Source: Sterolibacterium sp.
GTDB lineage: Bacteria > Pseudomonadota > Gammaproteobacteria > Burkholderiales > Rhodocyclaceae
Reading direction: 5' to 3'
DNA: 55,731 nucleotides
Assembly (NCBI GenBank): GCA_018061005.1
Contig: JAGOVA010000013.1
Span: forward strand, 1-55,731
Below the pieces are notes generated by a model that was not told the DNA's origin, did no database searches, and worked only from the letters and a program-made list of their open reading frames with translations. Position 1 is the stretch's first letter; every line of letters begins with the position of its first letter. Both the position numbers and the translations under genes were made by a program. This document shows positions 33,849 through 43,818 of the stretch, in pieces.

Positions 33849-35441
33849 ATGGCACTCAGGATAGGGGTTCCACGGGAAATATTCCCGGGCGAAAAGCGTG
33901 TGGCTACCGTACCCGAAGTGGTCGAAAAGCTGATCAAGCTTGGTTTTACTGTGGCGGTCGAAACCGGCGCAGGTGTCGGCGCGAACTGTGATGACGAGTC
34001 TTACCGCGCGGTCGGGGCGGAAGTGGTCGATAGTGCCGCCAAACTCTGGGCGAGCGCCGATATCGTCTTCAAGGTGGCGGTGCCGACGGCGGAAGAAGTC
34101 GGCCTGATGCGTGAAGGCGGTGTGCTGATCGGTTATGTCTGGCCCGCGCAGAATCCCGAACTGATGCAACAACTGGCTGCGAAAAAAGCCACGGTACTGG
34201 CGATTGATGCCCTGCCGCGCCAGCTTTCGCGCGCACAGAAAATGGATGCGCTGACCTCGCAGGCCGGGGTGGCGGGTTATCGTGCTGTGATCGAAGCGGC
34301 CAATGCGTTTGGTCGTTTCTTCAATGGTCAGGTGACAGCGGCTGGCAAGGTGCCGCCCGCCAAGGTGTTCATTGCCGGTGCAGGGGTCGCGGGGCTGGCC
34401 GCCATCGGCACGGCAGCGGGTCTGGGTGCCATCGTGCGTGCCAATGACACCCGCGCCGAGGTGGCCGATCAGGTGGTCTCGCTGGGCGGTGAGTTCGTCA
34501 AGGTGGATTACGAGGAGGAAGGTTCGGGCGGCGGTGGTTACGCCAAGGTCATGTCGGAAGGCTTTCTGGCGGCACAACGCGAGATGTACGCCAAACAGGC
34601 GCGTGAAGTCGATATCATCATCACCACTGCGCTGATTCCGGGCAAGCCTGCACCGCGTCTCATCACTGCCGAGATGGTGCAGTCGATGCGCCCGGGCAGC
34701 GTGATTGTCGACATGGCCGCCGAACGAGGCGGTAACTGCGAGCTGACCGAGCCGGGCAAAACGGTGGTCAAGCATGGCGTGACCATCGTCGGTTATACCG
34801 ATCTGAATTCGCGTCTGGCCAAGCAGTCGTCGACGCTGTATGCGACCAATCTGTTCCGTCTGGCTGAAGAGCTCTGCAAGACCAAGGATGGCCAGATCAA
34901 CGTCAATTTTGAAGATGATGCGATACGCGGCCTGACCGTCATCAAGGCCGGTGAAATCACCTGGCCGGCACCGCCGATCAAAATGCCCGCCGCACCACCC
35001 GCCAAACCGGCCGCAGCCATGCCGGAGAAAAAGTCGGGAGGGCATGGGCATGGCGCGAGCGCACCGATGGCCGCTAACAAACTGGCCATCATGTTTGGTG
35101 TGGCTGCGGCACTGTTCTGGTTTATCGGGGCGAATGCGCCGACGGCCTTCCTCGGGCACTTCACGGTGTTCGTGCTGGCCTGTTTTGTGGGTTACATGGT
35201 GGTGTGGAATGTCACACCCGCCCTGCATACGCCCTTGATGAGCGTGACCAACGCGATTTCCAGCATCATCGCGATTGGCGCATTGGTGCAGATTGCACCG
35301 CCGCTGCTCGGTGCCGCGCCGCTCGACCGGCCGGACGAGGTGATCCGCTGGCTGGCCGTGGTGGGCATCGTGCTTACTGCCGTAAATATGTTTGGTGGTT
35401 TCGCCGTGACTCATCGCATGCTGGCGATGTTCCGCAAGTAA
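33849..35441 (+). CDS. pntA: NAD(P) transhydrogenase subunit alpha
   Basis: PntA (530 residues) binds NAD(H) and contributes membrane spans to the proton-translocating transhydrogenase, which makes NADPH from NADH using the proton gradient. The N-terminal alanine-dehydrogenase-like part begins MALRIGVPREIFPGEKRVA; the dinucleotide loop GAGVAG lies at 177-182, followed by TALIPGKPAPRLI and a mobile-loop-like GSVIVDMAAERGGNCE. After a Pro/Ala-rich linker with a His-rich patch (about 380-410) come four membrane spans. Both parts are in one chain, as in E. coli. GGAAGT precedes the ATG. pntB follows after 15 bases. Confidence 0.95.
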   Translation: MALRIGVPREIFPGEKRVATVPEVVEKLIKLGFTVAVETGAGVGANCDDESYRAVGAEVVDSAAKLWASADIVFKVAVPTAEEVGLMREGGVLIGYVWPAQNPELMQQLAAKKATVLAIDALPRQLSRAQKMDALTSQAGVAGYRAVIEAANAFGRFFNGQVTAAGKVPPAKVFIAGAGVAGLAAIGTAAGLGAIVRANDTRAEVADQVVSLGGEFVKVDYEEEGSGGGGYAKVMSEGFLAAQREMYAKQAREVDIIITTALIPGKPAPRLITAEMVQSMRPGSVIVDMAAERGGNCELTEPGKTVVKHGVTIVGYTDLNSRLAKQSSTLYATNLFRLAEELCKTKDGQINVNFEDDAIRGLTVIKAGEITWPAPPIKMPAAPPAKPAAAMPEKKSGGHGHGASAPMAANKLAIMFGVAAALFWFIGANAPTAFLGHFTVFVLACFVGYMVVWNVTPALHTPLMSVTNAISSIIAIGALVQIAPPLLGAAPLDRPDEVIRWLAVVGIVLTAVNMFGGFAVTHRMLAMFRK

Positions 35442-35456
35442 TTGGAGACGAATGCA

Positions 35457-36881
35457 ATGACCAGTATTTTCAACGACGGCCTCGCAACCGTTTCTTATAT
35501 CGGCGCCATCATTCTCTTCATTCTGAGTCTCGGTGGCTTGTCGAACCCTGAATCTTCCCGGCGTGGCAATCTCTACGGCATCATCGGCATGGCGATTGCG
35601 GTGATTGCCACGGTATTTGGCCCGCGCGTCAGTGCGGCCGGTATTCCGTGGATCATCGGTGCGATGGTTGTAGGGGGCGGGATCGGCATGTACGCGGCGC
35701 GTACCGTGCAGATGACGCAAATGCCCGAACTCGTCGCCCTGATGCATAGTCTGGTCGGCCTGGCTGCTGTGCTGGTGGGCTTTGCCAGTTATATCGATAC
35801 TTCAACGGTATTGACCGGCGCCGAGAAGGCCATCCATGAAGTTGAAGTCTATGTTGGCATTCTGATCGGCGCGGTGACCTTCTCCGGTTCGCTGATTGCC
35901 TTTGGCAAGCTTTCCGGCAAGATTGGTGGCAAGCCGCTGTTGCTGCCGGCTCGCCACTGGATGAATCTGGTTTTGTTGCTGGTGGTGATCTGGTATGGTC
36001 GCGAGTTCGTCAATGCGCACGACATCAAGGACGGCATGTTGCCACTGATCGTGATGACCGTGCTGGCACTGCTGTTCGGTATCCACATGGTGATGGCGAT
36101 TGGTGGTGCCGACATGCCGGTGGTGGTTTCCATGCTCAACAGTTATTCTGGCTGGGCGGCTGCGGCCACGGGCTTCATGCTTTCCAACGACTTGCTGATT
36201 GTCGTCGGAGCCTTGGTGGGTTCTTCGGGCGCGATTCTCTCGTACATCATGTGTAACGCCATGAATCGCAACTTCATCAGCGTGATCGCCGGGGGCTTCG
36301 GCAGCGGTGCCCCGGTTGCGGCGGCAGCGTCAGGTTCGACGGAACCAGCTGGTGAAGCCATCCCGGTTTCCGCCATTGAAACCGCCGAGATGCTGAAGGA
36401 AGCCAAGAGTGTCATCATCGTTCCCGGTTATGGCATGGCCGTGGCACAGGCGCAACACACCGTGTTCGAGATCACCCGTCATCTGCGCGAAAAAGGGGTC
36501 AATGTGCGCTTTGGTATCCACCCGGTGGCCGGTCGCATGCCAGGGCACATGAACGTGCTGCTGGCCGAAGCCCGGGTGCCTTACGATATCGTGATGGAAA
36601 TGGATGAGATCAACGAAGACTTCCCGGCCACCGATGTGGTGATGGTGATCGGTGCCAATGACATCGTGAATCCGGCCGCACAAGACGATCCGGGCAGCCC
36701 CATTGCAGGCATGCCGGTGCTGGAGGTCTGGAAGGCCCAAACCTCCATTGTCATGAAGCGCAGCATGGCTTCGGGTTATGCCGGGGTTGATAATCCGCTG
36801 TTCTACAAGGATAACAACCGCATGTTGTTTGGCGATGCGAAGAAAATGCTGGATGAAGTGCTGGCAGCACTCAAGACCTGA
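35457..36881 (+). CDS. pntB: NAD(P) transhydrogenase subunit beta
   Basis: PntB (474 residues from ATG 35457) has about eight or nine membrane spans and a C-terminal NADP(H) domain with [10 protein letters not shown] at 324-333, [30 protein letters not shown] and [16 protein letters not shown]. It forms the proton channel with PntA. GGAG at 35444-35447 supports this start over the longer frame at 35442. A strong terminator follows 34 bases after the stop. Confidence 0.95.
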   Translation: MTSIFNDGLATVSYIGAIILFILSLGGLSNPESSRRGNLYGIIGMAIAVIATVFGPRVSAAGIPWIIGAMVVGGGIGMYAARTVQMTQMPELVALMHSLVGLAAVLVGFASYIDTSTVLTGAEKAIHEVEVYVGILIGAVTFSGSLIAFGKLSGKIGGKPLLLPARHWMNLVLLLVVIWYGREFVNAHDIKDGMLPLIVMTVLALLFGIHMVMAIGGADMPVVVSMLNSYSGWAAAATGFMLSNDLLIVVGALVGSSGAILSYIMCNAMNRNFISVIAGGFGSGAPVAAAASGSTEPAGEAIPVSAIETAEMLKEAKSVIIVPGYGMAVAQAQHTVFEITRHLREKGVNVRFGIHPVAGRMPGHMNVLLAEARVPYDIVMEMDEINEDFPATDVVMVIGANDIVNPAAQDDPGSPIAGMPVLEVWKAQTSIVMKRSMASGYAGVDNPLFYKDNNRMLFGDAKKMLDEVLAALKT

Positions 36882-36914
36882 TCTACAGCGGGTCAAGCTG
36901 GCTTGGAGTCCGTT

Positions 36915-36939
36915 AAAACGCCCGCATTGCGGGCGTTTT
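36915..36939 (+). terminator. Rho-independent terminator of pntAB
   Basis: An 11-base perfect stem (AAAACGCCCGC / GCGGGCGTTTT) closes a 3-base loop at 36926-36928, with A-run and T-run flanks that make it work in either direction. It lies just after pntB. Confidence 0.9.
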
Positions 36940-36972
36940 AACTGGGAATCGGGTACTATAACTTTCTGCGTA

Positions 36973-36987
36973 TTTACAATTTGTAAA
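36973..36987. promoter_or_regulatory. 15-base palindrome upstream of XRE-like gene (candidate operator)
   Basis: TTTACAATTTGTAAA is a perfect 7+1+7 inverted repeat centred about 80 bases before the ATG of the small HTH gene, in an AT-rich promoter-like stretch. Position and symmetry suit a dimeric HTH regulator, most simply the downstream gene's own product. This is inference from position only. Confidence 0.45.
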
Positions 36988-37058
36988 ACCTTCGTCTACA
37001 CCTTTTTCACAAATGGAATTAGACTAAACATTCGCAATATCTAATGGAGAAAACCATC

Positions 37059-37319
37059 ATGGCTAAAACCAAGAAAATCGATCTGGGCAATCTTGCTGAT
37101 CTGCGTCGCTCGTATGGCGAGAACCAAGAGACTTTTTGGCGGCGTTTCGGTGTCACCCAAAGTGGCGGTTCGCGTTATGAATCGGGGCGCAATATCCCGA
37201 CGCCGATTGCCATGCTGGTCGCCTTGTGGGCAGCGGGCAAGATCAACGATGACGACCTGACACAAACCCGTAAAGCCATCGGCCGTCCGGCGGTGATCAA
37301 AACGGTTGAGTTCTTCTAA
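37059..37319 (+). CDS. Small XRE-like helix-turn-helix protein
   Basis: The 86-residue protein carries one helix-turn-helix-like domain: LADLRRSYGENQETFWRRFGVTQSGGSRYESG, then PTPIAMLVALWAAGKI, in the layout of XRE/Cro proteins. I start at ATG 37059 because GGAGAA lies 8 bases before it; the frame also opens at ATG 37044. It probably binds DNA as a dimer. Its promoter region contains a perfect palindrome. The next gene, for a small exported protein, starts 14 bases later, so the two may form one unit. Confidence 0.75.
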   Translation: MAKTKKIDLGNLADLRRSYGENQETFWRRFGVTQSGGSRYESGRNIPTPIAMLVALWAAGKINDDDLTQTRKAIGRPAVIKTVEFF

Positions 37320-37333
37320 TAGCGGAGGGCATC

Positions 37334-37795
37334 ATGAAATGGCATGGTGTCAGCGTGGTGTGCGGTGTGCTGGCGTGCTTCTTTAGTGCGGCCGTGCAGT
37401 CGATGCCTGTTGTTTCTGGCGGCGATCTGGGGGGGTTGTCGGCGACCGAGCCGTTGGCGTGTCTGGTGTTTGATGCCGGGATGCCACATCAGCTCGGCTT
37501 GCAGAAAGCGCAGGTGGCCGAATGGCAGCAGCTGGAAAGTCAGCATGCCGCGCTGTTCGGTGACCGATGCTCGAACACATTGCCTCAGTCTGCTGTGCAG
37601 GTCGCGCGGCTGGCCGGGGAGTCTGGGGAGGCCGGAAGGATTGTCTCCTTGCAGGTTTACCAGAAGGATTTGTACGATTTTGTGAGCGGTTTGTCTGACG
37701 CACAGCGTGCGCGGCTGGGCGAGATTGCCCAGGCGCACCATGACAGCCGTGCAGCGCTTGAAGAAAAACTCATCCGTCACCGTTTGATGCTTTGA
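37334..37795 (+). CDS. Exported hypothetical protein
   Basis: The 153-residue protein has a signal peptide (cut near AAVQSMP) and two Cys residues in the mature part (PLACLVFD and DRCSNT) that could form a disulfide. Its C-terminal half is helical and charged, with LSDAQRARLGEIAQAHHDSRAALEEKL. That stretch loosely recalls the LTxxQ repeats of Spy/CpxP periplasmic chaperones, but one such segment is not enough to assign the family. GGAGG precedes the ATG. The 3' end overlaps the convergent flavoprotein gene by 19 bases. Confidence 0.65.
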   Translation: MKWHGVSVVCGVLACFFSAAVQSMPVVSGGDLGGLSATEPLACLVFDAGMPHQLGLQKAQVAEWQQLESQHAALFGDRCSNTLPQSAVQVARLAGESGEAGRIVSLQVYQKDLYDFVSGLSDAQRARLGEIAQAHHDSRAALEEKLIRHRLML

Positions 37796-39075
37796 GCCAG
37801 GAGCCAGTGAAGCACGCCCATGGCGGCTGCGTGGCCTGTGGAAAAGCAGGCGGTTAGCAGATAGCCCCCGGTCGGTGCTTCCCAGTCGAGCATTTCACCG
37901 GCACAGAAGATGCCGGGCTGGCCGCGCAGCATCAGCTGTTCGTTCAGCGCATCGAAACACACGCCACCTGCGCTGCTGATGGCTTCATCCAGCGGGCGTG
38001 GGGTGGATAAGCGGAGAGGCAGTGCCTTGATGGCCGTGGCCAGGCGCTGAGGGTCATTCCAGGCTTCTGCCGTCAGGCATTCTCGCAATAATCCGGTTTT
38101 GACCCCCTTGAGCCCCAGTCGGCTTTGCAGGTGGCTGGACAGCGAACGCGCACCGCGTGGCCGGGTAACTTCAGTGCGCACACGTTCTGCGCTGTGGTCG
38201 GGCAGCAGGTCGATGCAGAGCGTGACTTCGCCACGCCGGGTCAGCGCATCGCGCAGCCCTGCCGAGAGGGCGTAAATCAGGCTGCCCTCGATCCCATGGG
38301 TCGTGATGGTGAATTCCCCCCGTTTACCTTGAATACTGTCTGTGTTTACCGGGTCGTGCAGCGCGACGGATTTGATGGGGCTGCCGGCATGGCGTTCGCA
38401 AAAATGCGTGCTCCAGCCCCCTTCAACCGCAAAGCCGCAATTTGCCGGGCGCAGGGGGGCGACGGCAATCTTGCGTGCTTCCAGCAGCGGAACCCAACGG
38501 CCATCCGAGCCGAGTTTCGCCCAGCTACCGCCGCCCAGCGCCAGAATGACGGCATCGGCCTGAATGAGGCGTGTTCCTTGTGCGGTTTCAAAACGCAGGT
38601 TGTGGCATGGCGGGGCATCTACGCTCCCGGGATCAGCCCAGCCTGTCCAGCGATGGCGCACATGAAATCGCACCCCGGCATGCCGCAGTCGCTGCTGCCA
38701 TGCACGCAGGAGGGGGGCGGCTTTCATTTCCTTCGGAAAGACGCGCCCCGAGCTGCCGACAAAGGTGTCGATGCCCAGCCCATGCGCCCAGTCGCGCAGC
38801 TGGGCGGGGCCGAAGGCCGTCAGCAGGGGGGCGAGATGCTCCCGCGCCGTATCGTAACGCTGAAGGAAGGTGTCGAAAGGCTCGCTGTGGGTGAGGTTCA
38901 ACCCGCCTTTGCCCGCCAGCAGAAACTTGCGGGCGATGGATGGCATGGCATCGAAAAGATCGATGGTCATCCCCGGATGGTTTGCGCGTGCCAGTGTTTC
39001 GGCCGCCATCAGCCCTGCCGGGCCGCCACCGATGATGGCAATGCGACAAGGGGCGGTTTTATGAGCGTGGTTCAT
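37777..39075 (-). CDS. HI0933-family (TIGR03862-type) FAD-dependent flavoprotein
   Basis: The 432-residue protein begins with a Rossmann FAD site, GGGPAG at 16-21 in IAIIGGGPAGLMAAETLA. It continues with the family signature RKFLLAGKGGLNLTHSE, VFPKEMKAAPLLRAW, a GGGSWAKLGSDG segment and a C-terminal GGVCFDALNEQL...GIFCAGEMLDWEAPTGGYLL block. These match the HI0933/YhiN-like flavoproteins, whose reaction is not known. It is probably soluble. It is divergent from icmF with an 87-base gap and converges on the exported hypothetical gene. Confidence 0.88.
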   Translation of the reverse strand: MNHAHKTAPCRIAIIGGGPAGLMAAETLARANHPGMTIDLFDAMPSIARKFLLAGKGGLNLTHSEPFDTFLQRYDTAREHLAPLLTAFGPAQLRDWAHGLGIDTFVGSSGRVFPKEMKAAPLLRAWQQRLRHAGVRFHVRHRWTGWADPGSVDAPPCHNLRFETAQGTRLIQADAVILALGGGSWAKLGSDGRWVPLLEARKIAVAPLRPANCGFAVEGGWSTHFCERHAGSPIKSVALHDPVNTDSIQGKRGEFTITTHGIEGSLIYALSAGLRDALTRRGEVTLCIDLLPDHSAERVRTEVTRPRGARSLSSHLQSRLGLKGVKTGLLRECLTAEAWNDPQRLATAIKALPLRLSTPRPLDEAISSAGGVCFDALNEQLMLRGQPGIFCAGEMLDWEAPTGGYLLTACFSTGHAAAMGVLHWLLAQSIKR

Positions 39076-39162
39076 CGCGGCATTATCGCCTGCCGAGGAT
39101 TGCGTTGCATACGCTGCGCCCTACAATGAGAGCGGTCGAGTGTGTTCAGGAGTCGAGTCGTC

Positions 39163-42100
39163 ATGCGTGCCTATCCCCCCGCACCCCCGTTGCCGCGTCG
39201 CATTCGTTTCATCACCGCGACCGCCTTGTTTGATGGCCATGATGCGGCAATCAACATCATCCGGCGAATATTGCAGGATAGTGGGGTCGAGGTCATTCAT
39301 CTGGGGCATCACCGCGCGGTGGAAGACATCGTCGAGGCGGCCTTGCAGGAAGACGTGCAGGGGATCGCGGTGTCGTCCTATCAGGGCGGGCATGTCGAGT
39401 TTTTCAAATACATGATCGATCTGCTGCGTGCACGCGGCGGGGCGGATATCCAGGTGTTTGGCGGTGGCGGCGGGGTCATCGTGCCGCACGAAATCGCGGA
39501 GCTGCAGGCCTATGGGGTGGCACATCTGTATTCGGTTGAGGATGGCCAGCATCTGGGCTTGCAGGGCATGATCGATGACATGCTGGCGCGCCTGCAGCAG
39601 CGACCTGTTTCGACGATCCCGCCTGATCGCCTGCTGGCGGATGTTGCCGCGGGCGACCGGCGGGCATGGGCAAGGCTCGTGAGTGCCGTTGAGGATGACG
39701 CTGCTGAAGGTGCGGATGCGCTGAAAGCCTTGTTGCAACAGCAGCCCGCCACACGCTGCGTACCGGTGGTCGGCATCACGGGGACGGGCGGGGCGGGCAA
39801 GTCTTCACTGACCGATGAATTGCTGCGCCGTTTCCGTCTGGATCAGGCGGATCGCTTCAAGGTGGCCATCCTTTCCATCGACCCGTCGCGACGGCGCAGT
39901 GGCGGGGCGTTGCTGGGCGACCGTATCCGGATGAACGCCATCGCGCATCCGAATATCGTCATGCGTTCTCTGGCGACGCGTGAGTCGGGCAATGAAATCT
40001 GTGCGGCACTGCCGCAAGTCATCCAGGCCTGCAAGTGGGCGGGTTTTGATCTGGTGATCGTCGAGACGGCCGGCATCGGGCAAGGCGATGCGGCGATTGT
40101 CGCGCAGGTCGATGTGACGCTGTATGTCATGACACCTGAATTCGGTGCGGCCAGCCAGCTGGAAAAGATCGACATGCTGGATTTTGCCGATTTTGTGGTC
40201 ATCAACAAATTTGATCGCAAGGGCGCTGAAGATGCCTTGCGTGATGTGCGGAAGCAGTATCAGCGCAATCATCAGCGTTTCAGCGAGCGAGCGGAGGCCA
40301 TGCCGGTATTTGGCACGGTGGCATCGCACTTCAATGATGAGGGCGTGACGGCGCTGTATCAGGCCTTGCTTCCCCGTCTGAGCGCGCTGGGGCTGGCCGC
40401 GTTGCCGGGGCGTCTGGCCACAGTGAATGTACGCCATAGCTCGCCTCGGCAGGCCGCACTGCCGGCCGAGCGGGTGCGTTATCTGGCCGACATCGCCCGC
40501 ACGGTGCGAGCTTATCACCAGCGCATCCGGGCGCAGAGCCGCATCGCCCGTGAACGCCAGGCGCTGCAGATCACGCAGGGCTTGCTGGTGCAGGCGGGAC
40601 ATTCCGACACCGAGGTTGCCGCACTGGCGGCGGCGACTACGACGCGGCTGGATGTGGATGCGCGGCGTTTGCTGGAAGACTGGCCGCAGGTGCGCGCTGC
40701 GAGCCGTGATACCGTTGAAACGCTGTCTGGCACCGCAGTCCCCAAAGTGGCGTTGCCCGCGTTCGAGGATGCGGGCGAATTGCTGCGCTTCCTGATGCAG
40801 GAAAATCTGCCGGGGCGTTATCCCTATACCGCCGGGGTGTTCGCTTTCAAACGTGAGCATGAAGACCCGACACGGATGTTTGCCGGTGAGGGTGATGCCT
40901 TTCGCACCAACCGCCGTTTTCACACGCTGTCGGCGGGATTGGCGGCGAAACGTTTGTCCACCGCGTTCGATTCGGTGACGCTCTATGGCGAGGATCCCGC
41001 GGAGCGGCCGGATATTTACGGCAAGATCGGCAATGCGGGCGTTTCGATTGCCACGCTCGATGATCTCAAGGTGCTGTATTCCGGCTTTGACCTGTGCGAT
41101 CCGGCGACGTCTGTCTCCATGACCATCAATGGCCCAGCGCCGATTCTGCTGGCGATGTTCTTCAATGTCGCCATCGATCAGCAGGTTGAACTGTTTCATC
41201 ACACCCAGGGACGCGTACCCACGGAGGCCGAATCGGCGGAAATCCGCCAGCGTGTGCTGAGCACGCTGCGTGGCACGGTGCAGGCCGACATACTGAAGGA
41301 AGACCAGGGGCAGAACACCTGCATCTTCTCGACCGAGTTTGCGCTGAAGTTGATGAGCGATATCCAGCGATATTTCATCTGTCATCAGGTCAGGAATTTT
41401 TATTCGGTTTCGATTTCCGGCTATCACATCGCCGAAGCGGGAGCGAATCCGATCACCCAGCTGGCATTCACGCTGGCCAACGGGCTGACCTATGTGGAGT
41501 CGTGGCTGGCACGGGGGATGGCGATCGACGCGTTTGCGCCCAATCTGTCCTTCTTTTTCAGCAATGGCATGGATGCGGAATACAGCGTCATTGGCCGTGT
41601 GGCGCGGCGCATCTGGGCGGTGGCGATGAAGGAATTTTATGGTGCCAACGAGCGTAGCCAGAAACTCAAGTATCACATTCAGACCTCGGGACGCAGCCTG
41701 CACGCGCAGGAGATGGCGTTCAATGACATCCGCACCACCTTGCAGGCCTTGATTGCCAGCGATGACCACTGCAATTCGCTGCACACCAATGCCTATGACG
41801 AAGCCATCACCACGCCGACGGAAGAATCGGTGCGGCGAGCGTTGGCCATCCAGCTCATCATCAATCGTGAATGGGGGCTGTCGAAAAACCAGAACCCGAA
41901 TCAGGGTTCATTCATCATCGAGGAGCTGACCGATCTCGTGGAAGAGGCGGTGCTCAGGGAGTTCGATGCCATCGCCGCACGGGGCGGGGTGTTTGGTGCG
42001 ATGGAAACCGGCTATCAGCGCGGGCGGATACAGGATGAATCGCTGTTGTATGAACAGCGCAAGCACGAGGGCAGCTATCCCATTGTGGGCGTGAATACTT

Positions 42101-42375
42101 TTCTCCCTCCCCAGGGCGCGCGGGTGCCAGAGGCTGTTTTGCTGGCGCGCTCCACCGAGGCCGAGAAGCAGTCGCAGCTGCAACGTCTGCGGGAATTCCA
42201 GACGCGACACCGGGATGATGCAGCGTGCTGGTTGTCGCGCCTGAAGCAGGCCGCATTAAGTGATGCCGATGCCAATCTCTTTGAGGTGCTGATGGAGGCC
42301 GTGCGTTATTGTTCGCTGGGCCAGATCACGGCGGCACTGTTCGAAGTGGGCGGGCAGTACCGGCGGAATATGTAA
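39163..42375 (+). CDS. icmF: Fused isobutyryl-CoA mutase IcmF (B12 domain, MeaI-type GTPase, mutase domain)
   Basis: The 1070-residue enzyme interconverts isobutyryl-CoA and n-butyryl-CoA using adenosylcobalamin. The cobalamin domain comes first (DGHD at 24-27 with His26 as lower ligand), then the G-protein chaperone domain with Walker [10 protein letters not shown] at 207-215, a linker, and the mutase barrel from about 545 with SISGYH (His755). By alignment to methylmalonyl-CoA mutase, the substrate-pocket residues are Phe573 (RMFAGEG) and Gln717 (DQGQNT), 144 residues apart as in characterised IcmF, where methylmalonyl-CoA mutase has Tyr and Arg. AGGAG at 39148-39152 fixes the start at ATG 39163. 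Confidence 0.94.
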   Translation: MRAYPPAPPLPRRIRFITATALFDGHDAAINIIRRILQDSGVEVIHLGHHRAVEDIVEAALQEDVQGIAVSSYQGGHVEFFKYMIDLLRARGGADIQVFGGGGGVIVPHEIAELQAYGVAHLYSVEDGQHLGLQGMIDDMLARLQQRPVSTIPPDRLLADVAAGDRRAWARLVSAVEDDAAEGADALKALLQQQPATRCVPVVGITGTGGAGKSSLTDELLRRFRLDQADRFKVAILSIDPSRRRSGGALLGDRIRMNAIAHPNIVMRSLATRESGNEICAALPQVIQACKWAGFDLVIVETAGIGQGDAAIVAQVDVTLYVMTPEFGAASQLEKIDMLDFADFVVINKFDRKGAEDALRDVRKQYQRNHQRFSERAEAMPVFGTVASHFNDEGVTALYQALLPRLSALGLAALPGRLATVNVRHSSPRQAALPAERVRYLADIARTVRAYHQRIRAQSRIARERQALQITQGLLVQAGHSDTEVAALAAATTTRLDVDARRLLEDWPQVRAASRDTVETLSGTAVPKVALPAFEDAGELLRFLMQENLPGRYPYTAGVFAFKREHEDPTRMFAGEGDAFRTNRRFHTLSAGLAAKRLSTAFDSVTLYGEDPAERPDIYGKIGNAGVSIATLDDLKVLYSGFDLCDPATSVSMTINGPAPILLAMFFNVAIDQQVELFHHTQGRVPTEAESAEIRQRVLSTLRGTVQADILKEDQGQNTCIFSTEFALKLMSDIQRYFICHQVRNFYSVSISGYHIAEAGANPITQLAFTLANGLTYVESWLARGMAIDAFAPNLSFFFSNGMDAEYSVIGRVARRIWAVAMKEFYGANERSQKLKYHIQTSGRSLHAQEMAFNDIRTTLQALIASDDHCNSLHTNAYDEAITTPTEESVRRALAIQLIINREWGLSKNQNPNQGSFIIEELTDLVEEAVLREFDAIAARGGVFGAMETGYQRGRIQDESLLYEQRKHEGSYPIVGVNTFLPPQGARVPEAVLLARSTEAEKQSQLQRLREFQTRHRDDAACWLSRLKQAALSDADANLFEVLMEAVRYCSLGQITAALFEVGGQYRRNM

Positions 42376-42394
42376 GTGTGGCCAGTGTGGCTGT

Positions 42395-43795
42395 TCAGAA
42401 ATTGATGGCAATGCCCGGCCAGGCAGCGCGGAGTGCTTGACGGAATTCGGTCTGGATGCGTTTGAGTGCCGCTGCGCTATCCGCTTCGAAACGCAGCACG
42501 ACGACCGGCGTGGTATTCGAGGCACGCACCAGGCCAAAGCCATCGGCATACTCGGCACGCACACCGTCGATGCAGTGATGTTCGAGCGCCTTGGGGAAGT
42601 GTTTGCGGCAGTTGTGAATCAACCGTTCGACCAGCGCATGCGGCTCGCCTTCTTGCATCTTGATGTTGAGTTCTGGCGTCGATAGTGCGTCGGGCAGGTG
42701 CTTGAGCGGCCAGTTGGCATCCGGCCAGCGCGAGATGATTTCGAGCAGGCGCGCCCCGGCGTAGAGGCCGTCATCAAAGCCGTACCAGCGTTCCTTGAAG
42801 AAAACGTGGCCGCTCATTTCGCCCGCCAGTGGTGCGCCGGTTTCCTTGAGCTTGGCCTTGATGATGGCGTGCCCTGTTTGCCACATCAGCGGCTGGCCGC
42901 CTTGATGTCGCACGGAGCGTGCGACATTGCGTGAGCATTTCACGTCATAGATGATTTGCGCGCCGGGGTTACGCGTCAGGATGTCGGCCGCGAACAGCAT
43001 CAACTGGCGATCGGGGAAAATGATTTCGCCATCCTTGGTGACTACGCCCAGACGGTCGCCATCGCCATCAAAGGCCAGCCCCAGTTCGGCATCGGTTTCC
43101 TTGAGTGCGCGGATCACGTCACGCAGGTTTTCCGGCTTGGAAGGGTCGGGGTGATGGTTGGGGAAATTGCCGTCGATTTCGCAATACAACGGAACCACTT
43201 CGCAGCCCATGCGGCGGAAGAGTTCGGGCGCGAGTTCTCCCGCTACGCCATTGCCGCAGTCGACGACAATTTTCATGGGGCGCGCCAGTTTTACGTCGCG
43301 GGTGATGCGTTGCAGATAATCCTCGCGCACATCGGCGCGTTTGATCTTGCCGGGTTTTTTAGCCTTGACCAGATCGCCCTGTTCGATGCGCTGTCGCAAT
43401 GCCTGGATTTGCTCGCCGTAGAGCGTTTCGCCGCCCAGCACCATTTTCAGGCCGTTGTAGTCAGGCGGGTTGTGGCTGCCCGTGACGGAAACCGCGCTGT
43501 GGGTGCCCAGTTGATACGCCGCGAAATAGGCCAGCGGTGTGGGCACGCAGCCGATATCGAGCACGTTGATTCCGGCCAGATTCAGGCCTTCGGCCAGCAC
43601 TGCGGCCAGTGCCGGGCCAGAGAGTCTGCCATCGCGGCCGATGGCGATGGTTTTTTGTCCGCGTGCGACGGCTTCAGAGCCGAGTGCCTGGCCGATGGCG
43701 CGTACTGCGGCTGGGGTCAGTGATTTGTCGACGATGCCGCGGATGTCATAGGCTTTGAAGATTTCCGGAGCAGGCGAGAAAGCTGGGGCGGGCAT
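42395..43795 (-). CDS. Phosphomannomutase/phosphoglucomutase
   Basis: The 466-residue AlgC/ManB-type enzyme interconverts 1- and 6-phosphates of mannose and glucose for polysaccharide and LPS sugars. Catalytic Ser107 lies in TGSHNP (105-110), the metal loop DGDGDR at 243-248, and the sugar-binding GEMSGHVFFKE and the C-terminal RASNTTPVVVLRFE phosphate loop are present. Length matches Pseudomonas AlgC (463). It fits with the LPS gene waaF just upstream on the same strand. It converges on icmF with a 19-base gap. Confidence 0.9.
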   Translation of the reverse strand: MPAPAFSPAPEIFKAYDIRGIVDKSLTPAAVRAIGQALGSEAVARGQKTIAIGRDGRLSGPALAAVLAEGLNLAGINVLDIGCVPTPLAYFAAYQLGTHSAVSVTGSHNPPDYNGLKMVLGGETLYGEQIQALRQRIEQGDLVKAKKPGKIKRADVREDYLQRITRDVKLARPMKIVVDCGNGVAGELAPELFRRMGCEVVPLYCEIDGNFPNHHPDPSKPENLRDVIRALKETDAELGLAFDGDGDRLGVVTKDGEIIFPDRQLMLFAADILTRNPGAQIIYDVKCSRNVARSVRHQGGQPLMWQTGHAIIKAKLKETGAPLAGEMSGHVFFKERWYGFDDGLYAGARLLEIISRWPDANWPLKHLPDALSTPELNIKMQEGEPHALVERLIHNCRKHFPKALEHHCIDGVRAEYADGFGLVRASNTTPVVVLRFEADSAAALKRIQTEFRQALRAAWPGIAINF

Positions 43796-43818
43796 GAGGG
43801 ATCCTGTGAATGTAATGG

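Noticed and set aside
33732-35747. 671-residue minus-strand open frame opposite pntA
   Set aside because: Antisense shadow of pntA and the start of pntB, low-complexity His/Arg-rich translation without a family match.
39805-41784. 659-residue minus-strand open frame opposite icmF
   Set aside because: Antisense shadow caused by high GC; icmF motifs on the plus strand are unambiguous.
39163-42375. Methylmalonyl-CoA mutase
   Set aside because: The fused GTPase domain and the Phe/Gln pocket residues fit IcmF, whereas methylmalonyl-CoA mutase has Tyr/Arg.
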